NCBI GenBank assembly: GCA_947561395.2 | Contig: OX387183.1 | Location: forward strand, 35,886,853-35,950,852 | Reading direction: 5' to 3' | From: Buxus sempervirens | Taxonomy: Eukaryota; Streptophyta; Magnoliopsida; Buxales; Buxaceae | DNA: 64,000 nt | Part shown: piece by piece, positions 1-9,142 of the stretch | Numbering within the stretch: the first letter of the stretch is position 1 | Layout: each line of letters opens with the position of its first letter | The notes under the pieces: model-generated | Told to the model about the DNA's origin: nothing | Seen by the model: only the letters and a program-made list of their open reading frames with translations | Databases searched by the model: none | Program-made: the position numbers and the translations under genes

Positions 1-1456
1 AGACCATAAACAAAATACGGTTATGACCAGTTTGGCCAGATTTTATACTTTTTTGACTTGTTTCAAATCCCAATTAATATTTTGTAAGTGTGAAAACTCA
101 CACTCCTTTTATGAAAAATGTTTGACAAATTATGTCTTCTAATAAATCTTCAAGATGTGCAGATTAAATAATGAAAATTCAGTAAATTTAGAAAAGAAGA
201 AGAAGAAGATGCTGCCACACAGCTACCACACCCCTGGTAACCCAATGAAATGGAAGATTTTCTAAACAGAGCATTTTATTGTAAAGGCACTTGCGAAGAT
301 CAACGCCGCTGCCACCTCTCTGGCAGCGCATAAGTGAATCAGTGCTTTGAAAGAAAGGTACGTGCACTAGCGTCGTAAGGCGACGCCGACACGCCGCTGG
401 TAGCGCAGAGCGAGATTGAAGATTACATGATCAGCCGTGCACATGCCATGTTCTCTCCCGCTAGCAGCTCGCTGACAGCGCGCCCTTAACTGATTCAACC
501 TGTTCTGAGCGGGATTTGAGTTCGCTTCCAGCCGTCTACCCCGATCGTTTCACGACGCCACCAGCGCTCGACGCAATCTGAGTTTTATTCTTTAAATAGA
601 CATGCTATAATTTTCTGTAGTGACTTTTTATTTGGATCATTTTGATTTCGAATCTTGAGGTGGTTGAGATTCGATCAAATCTTCTTTAGAGAGTTGGCGA
701 TCGAGTGAGGGGGAGATCTGAGATAGATCACCTGGAATTGAAGGTAGAGGATTCTTCTTCAATTCGGAACTTCATCTGATCGTGTGATCGCCTGGACTGG
801 TGATCGGCTTTGATTGATGCGTAGGTGGATTCCTACTGCATTGGATTGTCTCAGTGGATTCTGAGGTGATTGTTGCGATCTGGATTGATCGTGTTTTGCA
901 GCTTGTGGATTCAAGCTGTGCTGCAGTTCGTGGATTCGAACTGTGGATCACTGGTGAGTGATTGTTTGCGATCTGGACTGATCGTGTTCTGCAACTTGTG
1001 AATTCAAGCTGTGTTGCAGTTCGTGGATTCGAACTGTGGATTGCTGTTGAGTGAGTCCAATTGTAAAGGTTAAGTATGTACTCCTTTGTAATTGTCTTTT
1101 CATTCAATTGTAACGCCCCGGATCCGTGTTGTTCATTAAAGATATAACACGTCTCACGGAGGTTAGGCAAGGATCGTTATTCAATTTATGATCGCTGGAT
1201 AATCATACATCTATAACCTGACAGAGTGCACATTTCCATTTATGTAAAATTATAACATTTAAACTGAACTAGAATCATATGGTTCATCCCCAATTAACTT
1301 TAATACATCTCAATTAATTCAAGTTCTCAAATTCAGAACAGATAACCTACAAGTCTAAGGAAGGTAATAGTAATCTTCCTCCCTATATGCCTCAGCAGGA
1401 TCTACCCCTGAAAACGCCTCACCACGAGTATCTGAAAAACAGAACAAACAACAGAG

Positions 1457-1474
1457 TGAGATACGAATATCTCA
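1457..1474. other. Conserved hairpin of LTR family C
   Basis: TGAGATA and TATCTCA arms of 7 bp enclose a 4-nt centre (read as TTCG on the minus strand). The same hairpin is at the equivalent place in the other family C LTRs. Confidence 0.7.
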
Positions 1475-2396
1475 GCGAGTAGCACATGCATGCAGAAATA
1501 GTTGATCACAATTTAAAACTATGCATCGACAAACACTACAATACGGTTAAACAACCAACATCAATTTCCCAAGTTCAAACCAAACAAATCACATCTCAGT
1601 TAAGTACGATAACACATCGATTGGTCAATGTCATGACTATCGTTTAGTTGATAAATTAAGCATGCCAAGCAGACACTCCACACCTCCATGTACACAGTTC
1701 CGGCCTACTCAGGGTTTCGTCATCCAATGCAGGCCTACTCCCCGGGTTTCTGCATTGACAACCAGGCCTACTCAGGGTTTCTGGCTGCTCTACACCGGTC
1801 GTGGCAACACACAAGGCCATGCAATTCCAACAACCAACAATAACATCACATTACTAAGCTTAAACATCTGGATCCAGGACAAGCTAGACCAAAACAGTAA
1901 AACATCGTATAATCTCAATTCCAATATCAAAATAAAACCATTCATTCCACATCATGTAAAACTCATCACAATTCATCACCTGTCCCTCTGGACCAAGCAG
2001 TACCTCAAGTACTTTCAGTATTTTCTCATTTCCGTAACACATGTCATTTGAAAGTAAAACTCAATTAATTCATACCAAGGAAATCTTTCCAATACATTTA
2101 AAGTTTCCAAACCAGTGAAACCAGAATAGAATAACTCCTCAATCAAAACAGTGTATAAAACAGAGGAAATGTAACTAGTAACTCTTAGTGGTTTAGTATC
2201 CGGCATAACATTCGTAAATAACCTAAACTCAACTTGAAAGCTTTTAAGTAGTCCACTAAATTTTCCTCTAATAGTTTCCTAGGCAAAATAGATTCCCAGG
2301 GTTCCCAAACAAGTGAATAGTGAAGTGGTTTAATCCTCAAGTAACCCAAATACTCTTAGTTAAATCAAATCTCCAATTCAGTAAGCAAAATAGGGT

Positions 2397-2670
2397 CTGC
2401 CGCTCACTTCCTGAGGTGGGCGCGAGGTGAGCGCCGGTCGGCGATAAGGAAATGGGGTAAAATCGACCTACCGCTCACTCGACGCTAGGTGAGCGTGAGC
2501 CGAGCGCCAGACGGGCGTGAGGTGGGCGCGAGATTCGCGCGAGATGAGCGCAGGGTTTTCTACTGAGCGCGAGCTGAGCGCCAGCCGGGCGTGAGCTCGG
2601 CGGTGGGTCGTGTTTAACGGGGCGCCTACCTCTTAGGTGAGCGCCGGTAAGCGCGAGGTGAGCGGATACC
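2397..2670. repeat. GC-rich degenerate GAGCGC tract in LTR family C
   Basis: Many variants of GTGAGCGC, GAGCGCCAG and GGGCGTGAG occur in irregular tandem order, far more GC-rich than the AT-rich surroundings. Similar tracts occur in the other family C copies and, with different exact sequence, in LTR family B and in the copia LTRs. Confidence 0.7.
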
Positions 2671-3788
2671 CCCTGTGATTTTCATTTCTCTGTTATTTCA
2701 AGATCTACATGACTGGCCGGTTTGTTTACCTCTGTAATTGTTCTACTACACTCCTAATACTCCCAGAAGACTTCCCAACCATATTTGGATTTAATCTAAA
2801 CACTTTTATTTTAAAGATAAAATTCAATCCGGAGACTCTGTTCATGTCATTTCCAGAAAACCAGAAGAAAACCAGAAACCTCATACATCACTTAAAATAC
2901 AAACCATGCATAAGAATAAGCCCACGGAAACATCAAACACAAAACCCAGTTGTAAATCAGTGCTACTCACCTGAATGCGCTTATTCCAAAATATAGCAAA
3001 CCTCGGCCGATCACCACTCCGGCCATGCACGCGAACACAGAAACTACCCAACCAATTCGTCTCGAACAGGGAGAAAGAACCCACTCAATTTCAACTCCGA
3101 AACCCTTCTCTTACCCCTCGCGATACTGGTTCTTCACGAGCACAGAACCCTAGTCGCCACACTCTCCAGCCGATTCTCCTGAGCTCCTGAGTATTAGACT
3201 AACAACAATATTTCCGTAAGTACATACGCGTATTCTCTTAAACCTAAAACCCTACTTTCCTTATTTGTACATTACCTTGTGAGATACATATGCCGCTCGA
3301 TCAACCCTTTTAACCCCTTGATCCTATGCATGCTCGCCCACCAGAAATACTACATGTTCCGCATCCATTTACGTTAATAAGCACATAACTATACTTTAAT
3401 AATAATAATGATAATAATACGATTTTTCAGAAAAATGGCTATATAACGCTTGTACATACGAGTATGGGCTAAGCCCTCAAACCACAAAATAACCTGATAA
3501 ACACAGTTTATACATCAAAATAAATAACTAAATAAATAAATAAATAAATAAATAACTCACAAAAATCCGGGTCTTACATCAATAGTGGATTTTCGAAGGG
3601 TTAGTCGCCTCATATAGACTCGAGGTTTTTCCTGGATCTGGATCCAGGTTTCCTCGTATAATTCTCTGTGTATTGTTTCCGCATTGTTAAATTCTGAATT
3701 GTTGTAGATCGTGGACCTATAGAGTAGTCCTCTACTCTTTCATATTTTCAATTATTTTCTCATTTTAGTGCAATTTGGGGTGTCTACA

Positions 3789-3812
3789 GCAGTAAAAAAT
3801 TATTTTCCTTGA
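3789..3812 (+). pseudogene. Last codons of Tat pol (integrase C-terminus)
   Basis: The reading frame ends AVKNYFP followed by TGA at 3810-3812. It matches the end of the better preserved pol at 61016 (AVKRYFP), and the sequence stays similar for some 130 bases after the stop. The rest of this pol is beyond the inverted LTR and outside the window. Confidence 0.75.
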
Positions 3813-4584
3813 TTGAATATTACTAGGAGGTGATCCGAGGCCATCTTTCTTTATTTCCTTCAAAATTTTAATCCCTAGTCTAGCTAAGTCGAGCCGGTTC
3901 ATTTCTTTGATAAACCTAAACTGGACTTACAGTCTTATGCTAGGGCAAAACAAATTGGGAAAAAAAAAAGGGAAAAGAAAAAAAAAGAGAAAGAGCAAAG
4001 AAAAGTGGCAAATGAAAGCCAAGTGCGAAAAGGGAATGAAAAGAATACAATTTGGGGAAAAGGGTCAAATTCATCATGACTGTGTAAGTCCAGTTGACCT
4101 ATTTTCACATTTGAAAATTTTTGAGCCTTCAATGCATTTTCTTTCATAAACCGAGCCTAGCCTTTGTTTCATCCTATTTCTAAGCCCTCGGTGATTTTAG
4201 TATGTTCATTCAAATTTCAGAGTAAGATTTGTGATGACGAAATGTAGAAGTCGGCCCTAGTTAAAACCGTAACTGGCGCTAGGGGCAATATTGGCAAAAG
4301 AAAAAAAACAGAAGAAAAAAAACAATCAGAGGTTGAGTTGATCATTGATATCCAAGCTTGAAATCAGCACGAGTACTGAGACTGAACAGATTGGGAATAA
4401 GGGGGTCAATTCTGGAAGAAAAGGCATTTGGGGATGACTCTAAAGGTCCTAAGATAGGCAGATCTGATCTCTCCTTATTGCTTGAATTACCCCTTTCATT
4501 ATTCAACTTGATTTCAAATTCTTTTAATTGTGTGTGATTAAGTGTTTTGGACCAAAATTCAAAAAAACAAAAAAATTTAAATTC
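3813..4584. other. Spacer between Tat pol and antisense gene
   Basis: Non-coding part of Tat copy 1. It aligns by eye with 61017-61795 of copy 3, including the CTCGGTGATTTTAGTATG and CTAGGGGCAATATTGGCAA stretches. A short purine run lies near 3958-4015. Small open frames here are lysine-rich products of that run and are not supported as genes. Confidence 0.6.
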
Positions 4585-5217
4585 TTTTTTTTTTTTTTTT
4601 GGGAAAAAACCCACTAAGGCAGGAAGAACCTTAGTAGCACTCCATCGGAGGGAGGAGGGTTGAGGCAGACCCCGACCTATATATTAATTCCAACAAACAA
4701 AATACATCTGATGGGGGGGGACATAAAACCTAACCCCTGAAAGAACAAAAATAAACCAGCTAGAGGAATAGAAACTCAAAAGAAACACAACCGAAAAGGG
4801 GGGACATACAACCTTACCCATTTCGAGAAACCAAAAAATACATCTAATATCTAATATAGAATAAACCTGATCTATCATGAAACAAGCAATTTTTAACATT
4901 TTGAGACAAATCATCAAAAGACTCAAATACAACTTTGGAAAGATGAAAACAACTTTCATTAGCCAAACCATCAGCAACTATATTAGCCTCTCTGTAAACA
5001 TGACGCACATCCCTGATTGCAATTTGTAATCTGTCTTTTATTTCTCTCCAATAAAGAAGAAACTTCCATGGGATGGAAGCAGATCCCACAAGAGAGTCCA
5101 CAATAGTTTTAGAGTCCGATTCAACATGCAAATTCTGAATTCCATAGTTATCGGCAAGACGAAGACCATCTCTCAGAGCCAAGATTTCGGCCAGAGTATT
5201 AGTGGTATGACCAATCA
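4585..5217 (-). mobile_element. 5'-truncated LINE fragment
   Basis: On the minus strand it contains the end of a LINE-type RNase H domain, a short 3' UTR and a terminal poly(A) run (seen as poly(T) at about 4585-4604). It interrupts the alignment of Tat copy 1 with copy 3, which resumes at AAATACTTTTCATAAAACC near 5218. The truncation at the 5' end and the A tail fit target-primed reverse transcription. A clean target duplication was not identified. Confidence 0.75.
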
Positions 5218-5218
5218 A
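4844..5218 (-). pseudogene. LINE RNase H (RVT_3-like) C-terminal fragment
   Basis: The 124-residue reading frame carries motifs of the plant LINE RNase H domain: TLAEILALRDGL (second catalytic acidic residue), HVESDSKTIVD (third) and YREANIVADGLAN (fourth). The first catalytic Asp strand and the whole reverse transcriptase are missing because the insertion is 5'-truncated at about 5217. The frame runs on to a stop just before the 3' UTR. It cannot be functional by itself. The family assignment is recognised from motifs, not from a search. Confidence 0.75.
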
Positions 5219-5368
5219 ATACTTTTCATAAAACCTTTGTTTTTACAAGCATCTGAGAATTCTGAGACCAATAGTATAGAAACTTATTTTGGAATAAAAT
5301 CCTTTGTCTTTCCACTATTGGAGTTTGCTTCGATACAAAGGTATGGAAAAAAAATGCAATAAAGTGAG

Positions 5369-7044
5369 CTAATCCCTATCTCCAAGCAGCTCCTCAAGCT
5401 TTCGAATCCGAGCCGCCTGAGCCGCAATAATTCCAGAAGCTCCCTATACATCCGGATTGCTCAAAAAGGAGATGACCTCATCTGAAAGTGCCTGCCTGAT
5501 CCTCATGCCTCTAAGGTTGGCTAAAGCATCCTGGTGCTTCTGCAGCAGCACTCGGACTTCAAAGTGGTGAGCCTGTCTCTGCTCCTCGAGTTGCTTTTCC
5601 ATAGCAATACAGCGGGATACCTGCTCTTCAAGTTGCCTCTCCAAGTCAAGGCCTCGTATCCTAAGCTCTTGGGCTTCTCGTACCCATATCTGCTGAAGTC
5701 GCATGTAAGATGCTCTTTTGGACTCCAAAATGTCTTCATAAGTGGGAGCCAAAACTGCAGGAGGATCTTCAAGTACTGGGGCCTGACTCTGAATCTACTC
5801 CTTAATCCAGAAGAGGTAGTCCTTCACATGGGGATTTGAGAAGACTGGGCCCCTCATGAAATGAACATAACACCTCCCTCATCAACAAGGCATTTAGCCT
5901 CATGGTGGTTGGTGAAAGTGGCCCAATGTAGTCCTCGTATCCACCTGGGATTATAATCCCCTGGGTTGCTCTGAACTGCCGAAGAACTTGCAAGGGGAGG
6001 TAGAGCATAGCATATCTCAAGCTCGCTAGAACCAAAAAGTTGCTGTCTCTGAAACTGATCACTGTCTCTGCATTAGGTTGATAAGTGTCAGGCCACCTCA
6101 CCTAATCATCCTGGAGTGTAGCCAAGAAAGTAAACCAACCCTGTTTGCCTCCTGGGATGTTAGGACACCCCCGGTTGTTCATCAAGACCGGAACTTTCAG
6201 GCTTGGAAAGAAATGCCGATTAATCTCTTCAATTTGACTCAGGTGGTCAAGTAACCAAAGCTACAGAAGGGGAGAAATATTTCAATGTATTGTAGAAAAA
6301 AAAATGAAAAAAGAAAAAAAAAACAGGGGAATTTTACCTGCAGGATAGGGGCACATGACAGGAAGCGCTTCTTCTTCCTGTGATAGCAGTCGGTCAATGC
6401 CTGGTACATCCCTGCCAAAATCATAGGGGCCAATCTCTCCTGCTCCCTAACCTGACAGACGACTAAGATAAGGGCCAAGTCAACTTCATCATCATCCTGC
6501 AGAAAAAGTAGTTGATTGACCACTATCAGGGTCAAGGCATTAAATCTAGCTTCCTTGTTTTCCCCCTCAAGAGCTTCTCAGTCAGAAAAGAATTGGATAA
6601 AGTCAAAAGTGGGTCAGAATCCCCTAAATCCTTCTTCCCTATACCCAGAAAAGTAGAAGCCTCTTTCTTGTAGCTAGGCTTGAGGGTTGGGTTCACTACT
6701 TTCTCTGCAAACCTCAAGCCGAGAATGGTTTCAACCTCTTCAATGGTTGAGGTCATCTCCTTGTCTCCAAATCGAAAAAGATTCAAGTCAGGTACCCAAT
6801 GACCAATCATAGCTTCAATGATTTCCCACTTGAAAGGAATCTTGGGGATAAGCAGGACGTGACCTAAATGGGTGGAATCCCATTTCATCTCTTCATCAAG
6901 GGTCATAGAACTAACCTACCTGGTGTAAAAAGAATCTACAAGGTTATACCTAGTGAGATTAGGGGGTTTTACTCTAAAAGGTTGTTTTGCAGGGGAAGCT
7001 TCACTTGCAGACAAAAATGGGGTAGAAGATGATCCGGAAGCCAT
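5369..7044 (-). pseudogene. Antisense DUF7745-like gene with C-terminal coiled coil (Tat copy 1)
   Basis: Minus-strand gene starting MASGSSSTPF at 7044. Exon 1 (7044-6338) holds a DUF7745-like block (HWVPDLNLFRFG, TIEEVETILGL). A GT-AG intron follows (donor CTGCAG/GTAAAA, acceptor CTTCTGTAG/CTTTGG). Exon 2 (6260-5369) has LWLLDHLSQIEEINRHFFPS, FLVLASLRYAMLYLPLQ and a coiled coil rich in E, Q and R, ending LEELLGDRD and TAG at 5369-5371. Breaks: an in-frame TAG about 43 codons in, a one-base shift near 6562, a TAG near 6110, a shift near 5870 and a TAG at 5444-5446. The intact second exon is seen in copy 3 at 61975-62868. Function unknown; DUF7745-like proteins are common in plant mobile elements. 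A TATA box and dyad array lie just upstream. Confidence 0.7.
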
Positions 7045-7155
7045 TGGGGATGATTGGAGCTTGCTAAGAATCAATGGGAGGAGGAAAGAGGTGAAATGGG
7101 GGGTTTTCTAAACTCAAAAAGTCGTAAAAATGATGCAAATCCCGAGGCCAATTAC

Positions 7156-7162
7156 TTTTATA
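7156..7162 (-). promoter_or_regulatory. TATA box of the antisense DUF7745-like gene
   Basis: TATAAAA on the minus strand, about 112 bp before the ATG at 7044 and 12 bp from the first unit of the dyad array. Spacing fits a TATA box and short leader. Confidence 0.55.
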
Positions 7163-7172
7163 GCATGTTTTA

Positions 7173-7320
7173 ATGTATCCTACATATTAGATCGGATACA
7201 AAAAGGTTCTGTTCATATCCGACGAAAAATGCCGGATACAAAAGAAATTGTTTGTATCCGACATTTCTTGTCGGATACAAAAAAATGCTACCTTATCCGA
7301 TCTGATATATCGGATACAAG
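7173..7320. repeat. Dyad array 1 (4 units, period 39-40 bp)
   Basis: Four palindromic units start at 7175, 7215, 7254 and 7293. Each is a 9-bp left arm like GTATCCGAC, a 7-nt centre, and a right arm like GTCGGATAC, 25 bp in all. Unit 4 has arms ATCCGAT and ATCGGAT, so both arms changed together. The array lies between the end of the PMD gene and the promoter of the DUF7745-like gene. Confidence 0.9.
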
Positions 7321-7928
7321 CAAAAAAGCAAAAAAAAAAAAAAAAAGAAAGAAGGAAGAAAAAGATCAAATTTTTTACCTGTATACATGTTATAAGCGCA
7401 GAAAAATGAAAAGGGAAAGAAGAAAAGAGAGCAAAACAAGAGAAAATATATGAAAAGTTTTTCTCATATATATACAAGTCTCGTTTGTACAAGGATGATA
7501 TAAATACATAAAAATCCTAATTTACTACTCCTCTGCAGGATCACCCCCACATCCTCTGCCACGTGCTCCTCTGCGGCCTCTACCTCGAGATGGTCAGCGC
7601 CTGAAGACATGTGTCAGAAGGCGCTCGGCAACGTAGCGTGGTCTCCGGCCCAGAAAGGACTGAATCTGGTACGTGAGGCAATAGGCCGAATTGTCAGGAT
7701 ATGGGCCCGTGGGAACAGAATCTGATGAGGAAGCCTCAGGCTCAGCAGGAGCCGACTCAATCGAAGGAATAGCCACCTCAGGCTCAACTGGGTCCTCAGC
7801 CATAGTAGTCTCAACTCCCGCAACTCCAGAAGTCTCGACAGCAGCGAAAGGAGGATCAAGAAAAGAAACAGCTGGATTAATGGAAATAAAGTCAAAAATC
7901 GTGGTACCAAAATGAACCAAAGGGATGA

Positions 7929-9142
7929 TGTAAGTGTGAAAACTCACACTCCTTATATGGCAAATGTTTGACAAATTATATCTTCTAATAATCTTCAAGA
8001 TGTGCAGAATCAAAATATAAGTTCTGTGAATTTAATAAAGAGGAAGGTAATGCTGCCACACAGCTACCACGCCGCTGGTAGCTCAAGGAAATGTAAGGTT
8101 TTCTAAATAAAGAACATTTCATAAAGGCACTTGCGAGGAACAACGCCGCTACCACTCCGCTGGCAGCGCATAAGTGAAACAATGCTTTGAAAGTAAAGAA
8201 CGTGCACTTGCGTCGTAAGGCGACGCCGACACGCTGCTGGTAGCGCAGAGCAAGATTGAAGAATCTAAAAATCAGCTGTGCACATGCCGCGTTCCCTCCC
8301 GCTAGCAGCGCGCCCTTAACTGAGTCTATTTGGATTTGAGCGGGACTTGAGTTCGCTTCCAGCCGTGTACCCCGATCACAAGGCGACGCCACCAGCGCTC
8401 GATGCGATCTGAGTTTTCTTCTTTAAATAGACGAGCTGTATTTTTTTTGGAATGACTTTTTCTTTTGATCAATTTGATTTGGATCTTGAGGTGTTCGAGA
8501 TTCAATCAATTCATCTTTAGAGAGTCGCTGATCGAGTGAGGGGGAGATCTGAGAGAGATCTCCTGGAATTGGAGTTTGAGGATTCTTCTTCATTTCGGAA
8601 CTTCACTTGATCGTATGATCTCCTGGATTGGTGATCAAGCTTAATGGATGCATAGGTGGATTCCTATTGCATTGGATCATCTCAGTGGACTCTGAGGTGA
8701 TTGTTACGATCTGGATTGATCGTGAATTGCAGCTTGTGGATTCAAGTTGTGTTGCAGTTCGTGGATTCGAGCTGTGGATCTGGATTGATCGTGAATTTCA
8801 GCTTGTGGATTCAAGTTGTGTTGCAGTTCGTGGATTCGAGCTGTGGATCTGGATTGATCGTGAATTGCAGCTTGTGGATTCAAGTTGTGTTACAGTTCAT
8901 GGATTCGAGCTGTGGATTGCTGTTGAGTGAGTTCAATTGTAAAGGTTAAGTGTGTTTTCCTTTGTAATTGTTTTTCATTCAATAGTGGAGATTCTAAGGG
9001 TTAGTCGCCTCATATAGACTCGAGGTTTTTCCTGGATCTGGATTCAGGTTTCCTCGTATAAATTCTGTGTGTATGTTTCCGCATTGTTAAGATCATAATT
9101 GTTGTAGATCGAGGACCTGTAGAGTAGTCTCCTACTCTTTCA
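7929..9142 (+). mobile_element. Copia solo LTR inserted in the antisense PMD gene
   Basis: TGTAAGTGTGAAAACTCACA to CTCCTACTCTTTCA, flanked by the duplication GATGA (7924-7928 and 9143-9147). It belongs to the same family as the LTRs at 83 and 27110 but is longer (1214 bp). It keeps the GGCGACGCCGACACGC stretch and carries three copies of a 69-bp repeat. It splits the last exon of the PMD gene. Confidence 0.93.
8708..8914 (+). repeat. 69-bp tandem repeat, three copies, in the copia LTR
   Basis: Units start at 8708, 8777 and 8846, each beginning GATCTGGATTGATCGTGAAT and nearly identical. Because 69 is a multiple of 3, all frames stay open and give artefactual repetitive peptides. Other LTRs of the family have two more widely spaced copies. 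Confidence 0.92.

Larger units (their letters stand above)
1109..3578 (-). mobile_element. Solo LTR, family C, nested in the copia LTR
   Basis: Bounded by TGTAACGCCCC at the left and GGGTCTTACA at the right, and flanked by the duplication TCAAT (1104-1108 and 3579-3583). Read on the minus strand it starts TGTAAGACCCGG and ends GGGGCGTTACA, matching the plus-strand copies at 47314-49679 and near 54805. It carries the family's landmarks: an 18-bp hairpin at 1457-1474, repeats of CCTACTCAGGGTTTC near 1706-1790, and a GC-rich tract at 2397-2670. No coding capacity is evident; short open frames within it are not conserved. Confidence 0.88.
83..3742 (+). mobile_element. Sirevirus-type copia solo LTR with a nested solo LTR inside
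   Basis: It starts TGTAAGTGTGAAAACTCACA and ends CTCTACTCTTTCA, as do the two LTRs of the full element at 27110-37122. It is flanked by the 5-bp duplication TATTT (78-82 and 3743-3747). There is no primer binding site or internal region, so it is a solo LTR left by LTR-LTR recombination. Without the nested 1109-3578 insertion it is about 1.19 kb, longer than the 1037-bp LTR at 27110 because it keeps a GC-rich stretch around 300-560 (motifs such as GGCGACGCCGACACGCC). A TTTAAATAGACATGC element near 591 is the likely TATA region. Confidence 0.9.
1..3788 (-). mobile_element. Inverted LTR remnant (related to Tat LTR family A), split by a nested insertion
   Basis: Only positions 1-82 and 3743-3788 belong to this LTR; everything between is a later insertion. 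Read on the minus strand from 3788 it starts TGTAGACACCCCAAATTGC, the same beginning as the Tat 3' LTRs at 13507 and 63427, and then diverges. Position 3789 onward is the end of a Tat pol gene, so this is the 5' edge of a minus-oriented LTR inserted into that element. Its other end and its target duplication lie outside the window. Confidence 0.6.

Noticed and set aside
7173-7320. Dyad units as microRNA precursors
   Set aside because: Arms of 9-11 bp are too short for a miRNA hairpin, and the units repeat inside an element. A small-RNA role cannot be excluded, but nothing in the sequence supports it.
8628-8949. Repetitive open frames of 82-100 codons in the copia LTR
   Set aside because: They arise because the 69-bp repeat is a multiple of three; two frames give different repetitive peptides, and other LTRs of the family do not keep them.
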